NCBI GenBank assembly: GCA_004322135.1
Contig: SCSG01000036.1
Location: forward strand, 16,924-80,923
Reading direction: 5' to 3'
Length of the DNA stretch: 64,000 bases
From: Burkholderiaceae bacterium
GTDB taxonomy: Bacteria; Pseudomonadota; Gammaproteobacteria; Burkholderiales; Burkholderiaceae_B
A program made the translations under genes and the position numbers. Under the pieces are notes generated by a model. That model was not told the DNA's origin, searched no databases, and worked only from the letters and a program-made list of their open reading frames with translations. This document shows, in pieces, positions 35,558-44,743 of this stretch (its first letter is position 1; every line of letters starts with the position of its first letter).

Positions 35558-36514
35558 TCACGCCTGCTGCAGTTCGCCGACGTGCTCACCATTAACGTAC
35601 GTTACGCCTGGCAACGGGCTTTGCCGGATGGCAGAGAGCAATGCGTGAATAGCCGTCGGGCGCGGGTAGCTTTTACGCCAGGCCAGGATAATGCGGCGAT
35701 CGGGGACAGGTTTTGAAAACGGCACATACGCCAGCAGATCGCTTTGCGCACTATGTACCGACAGAGAACTTGCCGGCAGCACCGTAATGCCTACACCAGC
35801 CGCCACCATGTGCCGGATTGTCTCCAGAGACGATCCTTCAAACGTCCTCTGTATGCCTTCGCTGGACGCTGAAAACCGCGACAACTCAGGACAAACATCA
35901 AGCACTTGATCACGGAAACAATGGCCTGCGCCAAGCAGCAGCATGGTTTCGCTTTTGAGGTCTGAAGCGCTTATTTCCCTGAGCTTGGCCCATGGGTGAC
36001 GCTTGGGAACTGCGACGACGAAGGGCTCGTCGTACAAAGGCTGCACGATCAGGCCCGAGTCGGGAATAGGCAATGCGGCAATGACGCAATCAATTTCGCC
36101 CTGACGCAGCAGTTCCAACAGGCGCGTCGTATAGTTTTCCTGAAGGATCAGGGGCATTTGAGGGGTCATTTCGATTTGAGCCGGCACCAGTCGGGGCAGC
36201 AGATAAGGTCCGACCGTATAAATAATACCCACCCGCAAAGGGCCTTCCAGGGGATCATGCCCCTGATGAGCAATTTCCTTCAGACTGGTTGCCTCTTCCA
36301 GCACACGCTGCGCCTGGTTTACGACGCGCAGCCCGATGGGAGTTACCCCCACTTCGGCTCCGCCCCGTTCAAACAGCACAACGCCCAGCTCGTCCTCGAG
36401 CTTGCGGATGGCCACTGACAACGTGGGTTGACTGACGAAACATGCGTCGGCCGCACGGCCGAAGTGACGTTCGCGAGCTACAGCCACAATGTATTTCAGT
36501 TCAGTCAGAGTCAT
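35558..36514 (-). CDS. oxyR: Hydrogen-peroxide-sensing LysR regulator OxyR
   Basis: The 318-residue LysR-type regulator has the helix-turn-helix near residues 18-50 (FGRAADACFVSQPTLSVAI). The redox cysteines are Cys199 (GAGHCFRDQ) and Cys208 (DVCPEL), at exactly the positions known for E. coli OxyR. Oxidation to the disulfide turns on catalase and peroxidase genes. The start MTLTELKYIV is chosen over an upstream frame. It lies 87 bases after recG on the same strand, a linkage seen in other betaproteobacteria. Its usual targets (katG, ahpC) are not in the window. Confidence 0.95.
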   Translation of the reverse strand: MTLTELKYIVAVARERHFGRAADACFVSQPTLSVAIRKLEDELGVVLFERGGAEVGVTPIGLRVVNQAQRVLEEATSLKEIAHQGHDPLEGPLRVGIIYTVGPYLLPRLVPAQIEMTPQMPLILQENYTTRLLELLRQGEIDCVIAALPIPDSGLIVQPLYDEPFVVAVPKRHPWAKLREISASDLKSETMLLLGAGHCFRDQVLDVCPELSRFSASSEGIQRTFEGSSLETIRHMVAAGVGITVLPASSLSVHSAQSDLLAYVPFSKPVPDRRIILAWRKSYPRPTAIHALLSAIRQSPLPGVTYVNGEHVGELQQA

Positions 36515-36601
36515 ACTATTTCCATTAATAACCATGGCCAGCCTGGCCATGGCGCCATTTGGCGATCACATCCCGGCTGGCTGCGATTTTTGTGCAGTGG
36601 C

Positions 36602-38707
36602 TCAGGTCCTGAGAAAATCTTGCTTGCCGTGCATCCACCGGGCAAGATGACGCCGCGCTGTGTCAATATCGACGTCCAGCAGTTCCGTCGCCAGCGCTTG
36701 CGCCTGTTCCACCAATTGCACATCCGTTTCCAAATTCGCAAAACGCAGCAGTGCAAGCCCCGATTGGCGCACCCCCAGAAATTCTCCAGGGCCGCGCAGG
36801 CGCAGGTCACGCCGCGCAATTTCAAAACCATCCGTAGTCTCGTACATGGCACGCAACCGCTGGCGTGCAAGCCAGGAGAGTGGTTGCTGATACATGAGTA
36901 CACAAACGGACTGATTGCTGCCCCGCCCTACCCGTCCTCGCAACTGGTGCAGTTGCGCCAGCCCAAACCGCTCGGCGTGTTCAATGACCATCAGCGACGC
37001 ATTTGCCACATCTACACCGACTTCGATTACTGTAGTCGCGATCAGAACGTCAATGCGACCGCTGCGAAAATCGGCCATGACGCTGGCTTTTTCTTCGGAT
37101 TTGAGACGGCCGTGAACCAGGCCAATCCTAAGGTCTGGCAAGGCTTGCACAAGCCGCGCATGCGTGTCGACAGCGGTCTGCAACTGCAGGGCCTCGCTCT
37201 CCTCAACCAGGGGGCAAACCCAGTAAGCCTGTTTGCCAGCAAAAATTTCAGCCTGCACATGTGCCACAATCTCGGAACGCCGGGAGTCCGCCACCAGCTT
37301 GGTCACAACAGAACGACGCCCAGGTGGCAGCTCATCGATGACCGAACTGTCCAGGTCGGCGAAAAACGTCATGGCCAGTGTGCGCGGAATGGGTGTGGCG
37401 CTCATGCTCAACTGATGCGGGATCAGCGCATTTCCGCTTGAGGGTTTCTCGCCCTTGAGGCTTAGCTGCAGTCGCTGGCCAACGCCAAACCGATGCTGCT
37501 CGTCCAGCACGATCAGGCCCAGGTGCGCAAAGGTCGTCTTGTCCTGAATAAGCGCCTGGGTGCCAATGATCAGTTGGGCTTCGCCGCTGGCGATGCGTGC
37601 ATTTTCCTCACGGCGGCTTTTCGCTCCCAAGCGGCCAGTCAGCCAGGCTATCCGGACTCCCAGCGGCTCGAGCCAACCTGCAAGTTTCAGAAGGTGCTGC
37701 TCCGCCAGAATTTCGGTGGGTGCCATGATGGCGACCTGGGCCCCGGACGCGATGGCCTGCGCCGCCGCCAGCGCGGCCACGACAGTCTTGCCGCTGCCCA
37801 CATCGCCTTGCAACAGGCGGTGCATGGGAAATGATTTCATCAAGTCGGATGAAATTTCATCCGTGACCCGTTCCTGGGCGGCTGTCAGTCTGAATGGCAG
37901 CGCATTGCGCAAAGACTGCACAAGCCCCGACGTCTCGGCCAAAGGCTCGGCACGCTGCCTTAACCGGGCCGCTCGCGCCAGCGCCAGCGATAGTTGCTGC
38001 GCCAGCAACTCGTCGAACTTGACACGCCGCCAGGCCGGATGGCTGCGCTCAAGCAGCGCGCCATATGACATGTCGGGCGGCGGGTGGTGTAAAAGGTGGG
38101 CGGCCTGTCCGAAAGGCATCAGGCCGTAACGCTGGCGGATGATGGGGCCAAGCGTATCGTCGAGATCGGCGGTTTCCAGCGATTTGTCGATGGCACGCCG
38201 CAGCGAGGCTTGTGACAAGCCATCGGTCGTGGAATAGACAGGTGTCAGCGACGTTGGCAGTTCAACATCGGCGCGTGAGACTTTCGGGTGAACCATTTCC
38301 GGCCCCTGAAAGCCCATGCGGAGTTCTCCCCAGATCCGCAGGCGTTTGCCGACGGCCAGCTGTTTTTGCTGACTGGAGTAAAAATTCAGCCAGCGCAAAA
38401 CAAGATCACCACTGCCATCAGTGACAAGCACCGATAGCTGACGGCGTGGACGAAATTGCACCTCGCTGCGCAAGACCTCGACCTCGACCTGGCCTGACTG
38501 CCCGGGGCGCAACGAAGCAATAGACGTGATCCGCGTTTCGTCCTCATAGCGTATGGGGAAATGAACGACGAAATCCTGCGGCGCCACCAGACCGAGCCGG
38601 CGCAGCTTGCGCTCAACGGGAGATTCCCCAGACGCAATGGCGGGCGGCACGCGCCGCGCCGCGCTCCTGGTCTTGCCGTTGCTCTGCATGGCGCTTGCGG
38701 TAGGCAT
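36602..38707 (-). CDS. recG: ATP-dependent DNA helicase RecG
   Basis: The 701-residue helicase reverses stalled replication forks and moves Holliday junctions. The start MPTASAMQSN is inferred; another ATG lies six codons on. The N-terminal wedge domain is followed by Walker A GDVGSGKT near residue 302, the DEQH box near residue 400, and TATPIPRTLAMTFFADLDSS near 445, with motif VI near 605 (QLRGRVGRG). Length agrees with E. coli RecG (693). It is 25 bases downstream of ridA and 87 bases upstream of oxyR, all leftward. Confidence 0.94.
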   Translation of the reverse strand: MPTASAMQSNGKTRSAARRVPPAIASGESPVERKLRRLGLVAPQDFVVHFPIRYEDETRITSIASLRPGQSGQVEVEVLRSEVQFRPRRQLSVLVTDGSGDLVLRWLNFYSSQQKQLAVGKRLRIWGELRMGFQGPEMVHPKVSRADVELPTSLTPVYSTTDGLSQASLRRAIDKSLETADLDDTLGPIIRQRYGLMPFGQAAHLLHHPPPDMSYGALLERSHPAWRRVKFDELLAQQLSLALARAARLRQRAEPLAETSGLVQSLRNALPFRLTAAQERVTDEISSDLMKSFPMHRLLQGDVGSGKTVVAALAAAQAIASGAQVAIMAPTEILAEQHLLKLAGWLEPLGVRIAWLTGRLGAKSRREENARIASGEAQLIIGTQALIQDKTTFAHLGLIVLDEQHRFGVGQRLQLSLKGEKPSSGNALIPHQLSMSATPIPRTLAMTFFADLDSSVIDELPPGRRSVVTKLVADSRRSEIVAHVQAEIFAGKQAYWVCPLVEESEALQLQTAVDTHARLVQALPDLRIGLVHGRLKSEEKASVMADFRSGRIDVLIATTVIEVGVDVANASLMVIEHAERFGLAQLHQLRGRVGRGSNQSVCVLMYQQPLSWLARQRLRAMYETTDGFEIARRDLRLRGPGEFLGVRQSGLALLRFANLETDVQLVEQAQALATELLDVDIDTARRHLARWMHGKQDFLRT

Positions 38708-38732
38708 GGTCGTGAGGGGCTGACGCTTTCGG

Positions 38733-39122
38733 CTACTGGACGACGATGACCGCTTCAACTTCGAACTGCGCACCCTTGGGCAGGTTGGCAACGCCGATGG
38801 TGGAGCGCGCCGGATAAGGCTGGGGAATGACGTCGGCCATTATGGCGTTCGCGCTGGCGAACTTGCTCAGGTCGGTAAGGAACAGCGTAAGCTTGACGAT
38901 GCTTTGAAGTGTGCCACCCGCCGCCTTGATGACGGCCTGCATGTTCGCGAAGGATTGACGAACCTGGCCTTCAAAATTTTCGGAGACCAGTTCGCCCGTT
39001 TCAGGTTCCAACCCGATCTGGCCCGAAAGATAAACGGTTTTGCCTTGTCCCGCCACGACAGCCTGCGAATACGGGCCAACTGCGGCCGGAGCCGCATCAG
39101 TATGAATTATTTGCTTAGCCAT
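38733..39122 (-). CDS. ridA: RidA family enamine/imine deaminase
   Basis: The 129-residue protein belongs to the YjgF/RidA family, which hydrolyses reactive 2-aminoacrylate and other enamines released by PLP enzymes. The family signature is the segment PYPARSTIGVANLP with the active-site Arg105. SGQIGLEPETGELV near residue 33 and the QAVIKAAGG block near 63 also fit. It starts at ATG and precedes recG by 25 bases; together they may be transcribed. It is a stand-alone deaminase and no PLP gene is adjacent. Confidence 0.93.
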   Translation of the reverse strand: MAKQIIHTDAAPAAVGPYSQAVVAGQGKTVYLSGQIGLEPETGELVSENFEGQVRQSFANMQAVIKAAGGTLQSIVKLTLFLTDLSKFASANAIMADVIPQPYPARSTIGVANLPKGAQFEVEAVIVVQ

Positions 39123-39216
39123 AAATGCTCTCTGGAATTGTTAGTGAACAACTACTATCAGAGTTTAAGCAGCTATAGCAAAAATTAAAAGCCTTTTGCC
39201 GGCGAAACGGCTCGAA

Positions 39217-39254
39217 AAGACTAGTGGCTCCGAGCCATGAAGGCTGGGAGCCAC
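39217..39254 (-). terminator. Intrinsic terminator of the fpr gene
   Basis: Read leftward after the fpr stop, GTGGCTCC pairs with GGAGCCAC and an inner AGCC pairs with GGCT, with a 5-base loop. A T-containing tract (TCTTTTC) follows on the minus strand. The stem is symmetrical and strong. Confidence 0.65.
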
Positions 39255-39272
39255 GACAGGATACCAAATGGA

Positions 39273-40049
39273 TTACTTTTCAACGAAAGCGCGCTCGATC
39301 AGGTAGTCGCCAGGTTCGCCCACCCCTGCTGACGGGACAAAGCCGAGACCATCAAGCATTTTGCAAATATCGGTAAGCATGGCGGGGCTGCCGCACAGCA
39401 TGGCACGATCGGTTTCTGGATTCAGTGGAGGCAGGCCGATATCCTTGAACAACTTACCGCTTTCAATAACCGTTGTAATGCGGCCCTGATTGCGAAACGG
39501 TTCGCGCGTAACGGTAGGATAATAAATAAGCTTGCCCTTGAGCATGTCGCCAAAGTACTCGTTGGCAGGTAGCTCGCCCTGAATGTAATCAGAGTAGGCC
39601 AGCTCGCTGACGTGCCGCACGCCATGCAGCAGAATCACTTTTTCGAAGCGTTCGTAAATGTCGGGGTCTTTGATGATGCTCATGAACGGGGCAAGGCCGG
39701 TTCCGGTGGCAAACAAATATAGGTGTTTGCCAGGGTTCAGATCATCGACAACCAGTGTTCCCACGGGTTTGCGGCTGATCAGCACCGAGTCGCCCACCTT
39801 CAAGTGTTGCAAGCGTGAGGTAAGCGGCCCATTGGGAACCTTGATGCTGAGGAACTCCAGGTTTTCCTCGTAGTTGGCACTGGCGATGCTGTAGGCCCGC
39901 ACCAGCGGTTTGCCTTCTACTTCCAGGCCCAGCATCAGGAAATGCCCATTATGAAATCGTAGCGCCGCATCCCGAGTGGTAGTGAAGGAAAATAAGGTGT
40001 CGTTCCAGTGACGGACACTAAGGACCTGTTCGAAATTGAAGGCTGCCAT
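39273..40049 (-). CDS. fpr: Ferredoxin-NADP reductase
   Basis: The 258-residue flavoprotein starts at MAAFNFEQVL; the frame runs 39 codons further upstream but with no site. The FAD site RAYSIAS near residue 50 and the NADP-binding GTGLAPFMSII near 113 identify ferredoxin/flavodoxin-NADP+ reductases of the bacterial FPR type. Length matches E. coli Fpr (248) closely. It supplies reduced ferredoxin or flavodoxin, for example to stress-response or Fe-S enzymes. It is a single gene ending at a strong terminator. Confidence 0.9.
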   Translation of the reverse strand: MAAFNFEQVLSVRHWNDTLFSFTTTRDAALRFHNGHFLMLGLEVEGKPLVRAYSIASANYEENLEFLSIKVPNGPLTSRLQHLKVGDSVLISRKPVGTLVVDDLNPGKHLYLFATGTGLAPFMSIIKDPDIYERFEKVILLHGVRHVSELAYSDYIQGELPANEYFGDMLKGKLIYYPTVTREPFRNQGRITTVIESGKLFKDIGLPPLNPETDRAMLCGSPAMLTDICKMLDGLGFVPSAGVGEPGDYLIERAFVEK

Positions 40050-40515
40050 TGTCTTAAGTCTATAAAGAGCTTGTGTTGTGGATTTATACCGGACAAACCG
40101 GAACCCGAACCCAAGCAAGATCAAAAAGAGTGCAAACGTTCTAATTGCACCAACCCCGGACAACATGTCGAAGCTGCAGATGAATCATTTTAACGCATTT
40201 GACTAATCGACCCAAGCAAGCACGAATTTTACCTGTATCGGTTGGCAGTCAACGCATTTGCCTCCAGCCGGCATAGTGCGGCATGATGCCGTGCATGCCC
40301 TTGCTTCTAAAATGGTCGTACACGTCAAGTTAATCCCGAACCATCATGATATACAGCGTACACGCTCTTTTTTTCGTTGTAAAGCCCTATTTGAAAAAAT
40401 ATCTTATCGCTTCCAATAAAGTGCGACAAATGCTGGGTCGCCCGGATCGGATAGTGAAACGGCCTCACCGCTGCGAAGCCCCGAAGCTCCGGGTCCTGAC
40501 CTACCCACGGGTCCG
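40050..40515. other. 466-base region between fpr and ntrC without a clear gene
   Basis: I see no convincing gene, tRNA or long repeat here. The frames open in it (for instance 40325-40540) lack ribosome sites and family resemblance. It contains a short hairpin (CGGCAT-G-ATGCCG, about 40280) and an AGCGT-ACGCT element followed by T7 near 40368. It probably carries the fpr promoter on the minus strand. Confidence 0.5.
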
Positions 40516-42033
40516 CTACCCAATACCCAGCTCCTGACATTTCCGCGTCAAGGTATTGCGGCCCACGCCGAGACGCTGGGCGGCCTCGGCCCGTCGACCA
40601 TGACTATGAGCCAGAGCGGCAGTCAGCAACACTACTTCAAATTGACGTTGTAGCGTTGCCATGACGGCAGGCTCGTTGCGGCCAAGCCTGGCGCCAGCCT
40701 CGTCGGCAAGCAGGGAAAGCCAGGACTCTGGACTCTTCGGCGAAACAATTGCATTGACCGCGCGCTCATGTTCGCCGAACGTAGCGGACCGATGCGTATC
40801 GCCGGCACCGGCCCGGGTCGTCGTAACTTGTTCCCCCTGCGCGGCGCTGCGTCCGGCCGCTTCGGCCACCTCCGGTGGAAGGTCTTTGTAGTCAACCAAC
40901 TGACCGGACGACATGACGGTCAGCCAATGGCAAAAATTTTCCAACTGCCGAATATTGCCCGGATAGTCAAAAGCCATCAAGGCGCGCATAGCGGCCGGGG
41001 TCAGGTGGCGAACGCCGACTCCCAGGCTCCGGGCACTGTTTTGCAGGAACAGTTCTGCCAGCGCCGGAATGTCCTCTTTACGCTCGTGCAGTGGAGGCAG
41101 GCGCAGGCGGATGACATTGAGCCGGTGATAAAGATCTTTGCGGAACAGCCCCTGCTCCACCAGTTGTTCCAAAGGCTGGTGAGTCGCCGTCACGATACGG
41201 ACGTCCACCGAAATGACTTGCGAACCGCCTACCCGATAAAAACTGCCTTCGGCCAGCACGCGCAACAGCCGTGTTTGCAACTCAATCGGCATGTCGCCAA
41301 TTTCGTCCAGGAACAGCGTGCCGCCATTGGCTTCCTCGAAGCGCCCCCGTCGCGTCTGTGTAGCGCCCGTAAAGGCGCCACGCTCGTGGCCGAATAATTC
41401 GGCCTCAAGCAGGTCGCGCGGGATGGCGGCGGCGTTCAGGGCGACGAACGGCGCCGACGCGCGCGGGCTGTGGGTATGCAGGGCCCGTGCAACCAGCTCT
41501 TTACCCGTGCCCGACTCGCCGGTAATCAGAACCGTAGCGGCCGAAATAGCCAGGCGACCGATTGCGCGGAATACCTCTTGCATGGCCGCCGACGATGACG
41601 TCATCATGTCGCGGCCTGGCGGTGGACCGGCGGCTCCCGACACTTCGGGCATAACGGTTTCGGCCAGGACTGTGCCGGCGCGGGAGGCTCTTTGTATGAG
41701 CGCCACGGCTGTGTTGATATCGAAAGGTTTGGCCAAATAGTCGAAAGCACCCTTCTGAAATGCCGCCACAGTACTATTCAGATCGGTAAAGGCCGTCATG
41801 ATGATCACCGGCAAATTGGGGTGGCTGAGTTTGATTTCCTGCAGCAGCGTCAGCCCGTCCTTGCCAGGCATGCGGATATCTGTGACCAGTACAGACAACT
41901 GCGAATCAGGCAGCACATCGAGCATATCCTGGGCCGAAGCAAAGCTACGCGTGGGAATGTCAGCACGCGCCAAAGCCTTCTCGAGCACCCAGCGGATGCT
42001 CTGATCGTCATCGACTATCCAGACCGGTTTCAT
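40516..42033 (-). CDS. ntrC: Nitrogen regulator NtrC, sigma-54-dependent response regulator
   Basis: The 505-residue regulator has an N-terminal receiver with phospho-acceptor Asp52 (VTDIRMPGKDG), Walker A GESGTGKE at 172-179, the sigma-54 contact motif GAFTGA at 219-224, and a C-terminal Fis-type HTH (AAQRLGVGRNTLTRKCQELG). A linker of about 55 residues (residues ~400-455) is Thr/Ala-rich. It would activate glnA and other nitrogen-assimilation promoters when phosphorylated by NtrB. Its ATG overlaps the ntrB stop (ATGA), so translation is coupled. The start MKPVWIVDDD is the family start. Confidence 0.96.
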   Translation of the reverse strand: MKPVWIVDDDQSIRWVLEKALARADIPTRSFASAQDMLDVLPDSQLSVLVTDIRMPGKDGLTLLQEIKLSHPNLPVIIMTAFTDLNSTVAAFQKGAFDYLAKPFDINTAVALIQRASRAGTVLAETVMPEVSGAAGPPPGRDMMTSSSAAMQEVFRAIGRLAISAATVLITGESGTGKELVARALHTHSPRASAPFVALNAAAIPRDLLEAELFGHERGAFTGATQTRRGRFEEANGGTLFLDEIGDMPIELQTRLLRVLAEGSFYRVGGSQVISVDVRIVTATHQPLEQLVEQGLFRKDLYHRLNVIRLRLPPLHERKEDIPALAELFLQNSARSLGVGVRHLTPAAMRALMAFDYPGNIRQLENFCHWLTVMSSGQLVDYKDLPPEVAEAAGRSAAQGEQVTTTRAGAGDTHRSATFGEHERAVNAIVSPKSPESWLSLLADEAGARLGRNEPAVMATLQRQFEVVLLTAALAHSHGRRAEAAQRLGVGRNTLTRKCQELGIG

Positions 42034-43088
42034 ACTGACTCCAAAGGCAAGACCAGGCGAAATTCCGTCTGGCCCTTGCGTGAATCGAACTCGATGACGC
42101 CGCCGTGCTGGTGCACGAACTCCTGGGCCAGGCTCAGGCCAAGTCCTGTACCGTTGGCCCTGCCGGTCACGAGTGGATGGAAAATAGTCTCCCACAGCTC
42201 ACGAGGTACACCAGGTCCATTGTCAAGAATGGTAATGATGATGCCCATGCGAACTGGCCGGGATTCGAGCATCAACCGATGGCCGATGCGGGTACGCAGC
42301 ACCAGCCTCGGAGCATCCACTGCATCCCCTTCAGTAAGCGCCTGGGCCGCGTTGCGGGCAACATTGAGCACCGCCTGCATCAGACGCGCCGGGTCGCCAA
42401 CCAGGTCAGGTGCCGAGGCATCATAGTCGCGAACAATTTCGATGCGCGCCGCAAATTCGGCCTTGAGCAACGTATAAACCCGCTCGCAAACTTCGTGAAC
42501 ATTGAACCGCGACATGTTCAGCCGCTCACCTTGCGGAGCGACGAGGCGATCAATAAGCCGGACAAGGCGGTCGGCCTCGGCAATGATTACGCCCGCATAC
42601 TCGTGCAACGGATGCCCGACTTCCAGCTCACCGTCCAGCAACTGCGCGGCCCCACGTATCCCACCTAGTGGATTCTTTATTTCATGTGCAAGATTGCGCA
42701 ACGACTCACGCTGAACCCGCAGCTCCTTGCCCAATTGCAGCGCGCGATCCAATTGTTCATGGCGCTCCATCCCACTGATTTCGAGCAGTGCACTCCAGGG
42801 CTGCCCTTCATTGGGGACAAGAACCAGGTTGGCCGGAACGAGCGACTCACCCCGCCGTATGGTGACTTCGCGGCGCAAGACACCGTATTTGCCACCCACA
42901 GCATCGAGAAAACGCGACTCAAGCATTGCATCAGCGTCAAACAAAGATGCGCCAAAGGCACCAATGAGTCGCCCACGCGGCAAGCCAAACAGCTCTTGTG
43001 CGCTTGTGTTGGTGCCCTGCACGTTGCCCTGCGCATCAAGCAGGACAATTGCGGTAGCGAGCAGGTCGTAGCTTTCCACATTGATCAT
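42030..43088 (-). CDS. ntrB: Nitrogen sensor histidine kinase NtrB
   Basis: The 352-residue kinase has an N-terminal PAS domain (residues ~5-110), the phospho-acceptor His135 in LAHEIKNPLGG, and the catalytic block with N and G boxes: VARNAAQALTEGD, DNGPGVP near residue 290, and GTGLGLSLAQ near 320. It phosphorylates NtrC under nitrogen limitation and is held in phosphatase mode by PII. It begins 29 bases after glnA and is followed without gap by ntrC. Confidence 0.95.
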   Translation of the reverse strand: MINVESYDLLATAIVLLDAQGNVQGTNTSAQELFGLPRGRLIGAFGASLFDADAMLESRFLDAVGGKYGVLRREVTIRRGESLVPANLVLVPNEGQPWSALLEISGMERHEQLDRALQLGKELRVQRESLRNLAHEIKNPLGGIRGAAQLLDGELEVGHPLHEYAGVIIAEADRLVRLIDRLVAPQGERLNMSRFNVHEVCERVYTLLKAEFAARIEIVRDYDASAPDLVGDPARLMQAVLNVARNAAQALTEGDAVDAPRLVLRTRIGHRLMLESRPVRMGIIITILDNGPGVPRELWETIFHPLVTGRANGTGLGLSLAQEFVHQHGGVIEFDSRKGQTEFRLVLPLESV

Positions 43089-43117
43089 CGCTGCAGCCCG
43101 CCCGGTGAGCCAACCCC

Positions 43118-44530
43118 CTAGAGGCTGTAATACATGTCGAACTCTACGGGGTGAGTCGTCTTGCGCAAGCGCGTGACTTCGGCCATTTTGAGTTCGATAT
43201 AGGCATCCAGCATGTCATTGCCGAACACGCCGCCGCGCGTCAGGAATTCGCGATCCGCGTCCAACGCAAGAACGGCTTGTTCAAGAGAAGAGCACACAGT
43301 CGGAATCTTGGCGTCTTCTTCAGGAGGCAAGTCGTACAGGTTCTTGTCGGCGGGGTCTCCCGGATGGATCTTATTCTGCACTCCATCCAGACCAGCCATC
43401 ATCAGCGCCGCAAAGGCCAGGTACGGATTGGCCAGTGGGTCGGGGAAACGCGCCTCAACACGGCGGCCCTTGGGGCTGCCGACATAAGGAATACGCATTG
43501 AAGCCGAGCGATTGCGCGCTGAATAAGCCAGCTTGACCGGTGCTTCGAAATGGGGCACCAGACGCTTGTAAGAATTGGTACCCGGGTTGGTGATGGCATT
43601 CAGGGCGCGGGCGTGTTTGATGACGCCGCCAATGTAATACAGCGCAAATTCGGAAAGCCCCGCGTAGCCATTACCTGCAAACAGATTTTGGCCGTCCTTC
43701 CAGATGGACTGGTGTACGTGCATGCCCGAGCCGTTGTCGCCGACGACTGGCTTGGGCATGAACGTAGCCGTCTTGCCATAAACATGAGCCACGTTGTGAA
43801 CGGTGTACTTCAGGATCTGATTCCAGTCGGCCCGCTGGACGAGTGTGCTGAACTTGGTACCGATTTCAAGCTGGCCCGGGCTGGCAACCTCATGATGGTG
43901 TACTTCGACTGGCACACCCTGCTGCTCAAGCAGCAAACACATTTCCGACCTCATGTCATGAAACGAGTCGACCGGCGGCACGGGAATGTAGCCGCCCTTG
44001 GCAGCGGGCCGATGTCCCAGATTGCCGCCATTGAGTTCAAGGCCACGCGACCACGGTGCCTCTTCGGACTGTATCTTGACAAAGCAACCCGACGAATCGT
44101 CGTCCCACATGATGCTGTCAAACACGAAAAATTCGGGCTCGGGCCCAAAATAGGCAGTGTCACCCAAGCCACTGGATTTGAGGTACGCTTCGGCCCGTCT
44201 CGCCAAAGAGCGTGGGTCGCGCTCGTATCCCTTCAGATCCGAAGGCTCGACAACATCACACGTAAGAATCAGCGTGGTTTCCTCGCGAAACGGATCCAGA
44301 CGAGACGTCTTCAAGTCGGGAATAAGCACCATGTCCGACGCCTCAATCCCCTTCCATCCCGCGATCGACGAGCCGTCAAACGCCTGTCCGGCTTCGAGCT
44401 TGTCTTCATCCACGACATGGCTGGGCACTGTCATATGATGCTCGCGTCCCAGTGTGTCGGTGAAGCGAAAATCGACGAAGGCAACTTCGCGGTCAGCAAT
44501 TAACTTTACAATTTCTTCGGGGGTGGACAT
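43118..44530 (-). CDS. glnA: Glutamine synthetase, type I
   Basis: The 470-residue enzyme makes glutamine from glutamate, ammonia and ATP. It starts at [10 protein letters not shown]. Visible family motifs are [17 protein letters not shown] near residue 52, [18 protein letters not shown] near 265, and the adenylylation Tyr399 in NLYDLPPEE. The DLPPEE context marks the type controlled by GlnE. It has a leader with a sigma-54 promoter at 44601-44619 and two NtrC-like sites, so nitrogen regulation is clearly readable. ntrB-ntrC follow in the same direction. Confidence 0.97.
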   Translation of the reverse strand: MSTPEEIVKLIADREVAFVDFRFTDTLGREHHMTVPSHVVDEDKLEAGQAFDGSSIAGWKGIEASDMVLIPDLKTSRLDPFREETTLILTCDVVEPSDLKGYERDPRSLARRAEAYLKSSGLGDTAYFGPEPEFFVFDSIMWDDDSSGCFVKIQSEEAPWSRGLELNGGNLGHRPAAKGGYIPVPPVDSFHDMRSEMCLLLEQQGVPVEVHHHEVASPGQLEIGTKFSTLVQRADWNQILKYTVHNVAHVYGKTATFMPKPVVGDNGSGMHVHQSIWKDGQNLFAGNGYAGLSEFALYYIGGVIKHARALNAITNPGTNSYKRLVPHFEAPVKLAYSARNRSASMRIPYVGSPKGRRVEARFPDPLANPYLAFAALMMAGLDGVQNKIHPGDPADKNLYDLPPEEDAKIPTVCSSLEQAVLALDADREFLTRGGVFGNDMLDAYIELKMAEVTRLRKTTHPVEFDMYYSL

Positions 44531-44600
44531 AAAAACTCCTGAATGATGAGACATCAAAGGTTGGATCGATGCTTAAAGGCATAGCACTCGATAAATATTT

Positions 44601-44619
44601 AAAGCAATAATCATGCCAA
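44601..44619 (-). promoter_or_regulatory. Sigma-54 promoter of glnA
   Basis: On the minus strand TGGCAT-N5-TTGCT matches the -24/-12 consensus (TGGCAC-N5-TTGCA) with the invariant GG and GC ten bases apart. Transcription would start near 44592, about 60 bases before the glnA ATG. This is the form driven by NtrC. Confidence 0.8.
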
Positions 44620-44660
44620 CTATGGAAATGACCCCCGCGGCCTGTATCAATACCACCTCG

Positions 44661-44675
44661 GCACCCGTCGCGTGC
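44661..44675 (-). promoter_or_regulatory. NtrC-like enhancer site, proximal to glnA
   Basis: GCACCC-GTC-GCGTGC matches the dyad GCACCA-N3-TGGTGC at nine of twelve positions. Its centre is about 75 bases upstream of the predicted start and 34 bases from the distal site. Confidence 0.55.
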
Positions 44676-44694
44676 CTGTCGATGCTGGCGCGAC

Positions 44695-44709
44695 GCCCCA
44701 TTATGGGGC
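44695..44709 (-). promoter_or_regulatory. NtrC-like enhancer site, distal to glnA
   Basis: GCCCCA-TTA-TGGGGC is a perfect dyad and differs from the NtrC consensus dyad at one position per arm. Its centre is about 110 bases upstream of the predicted start. The spacing of ~34 bases to the proximal site keeps both on one helix face, as in enteric glnA. Confidence 0.55.
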
Positions 44710-44743
44710 AAAAATTGGTGCGCTGCTACGCCCCAAAGCCGAA

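Noticed and set aside
34492..35595. 367-residue frame opposite livK
   Set aside because: Frame is an antisense artefact of GC-rich codon bias; livK has signal peptide and family motifs.
40052..40166. Hydrophobic 39-codon extension of fpr (looks like a membrane anchor)
   Set aside because: Soluble Fpr proteins start at MAAFNF-like residues, and no site precedes 40166.
40325..40540. 71-residue minus-strand frame between fpr and ntrC
   Set aside because: No ribosome site, no family features, overlaps the ntrC end.
43550..44503. 317-residue frame opposite glnA
   Set aside because: Antisense to a well-conserved gene, with low-complexity translation and no site.
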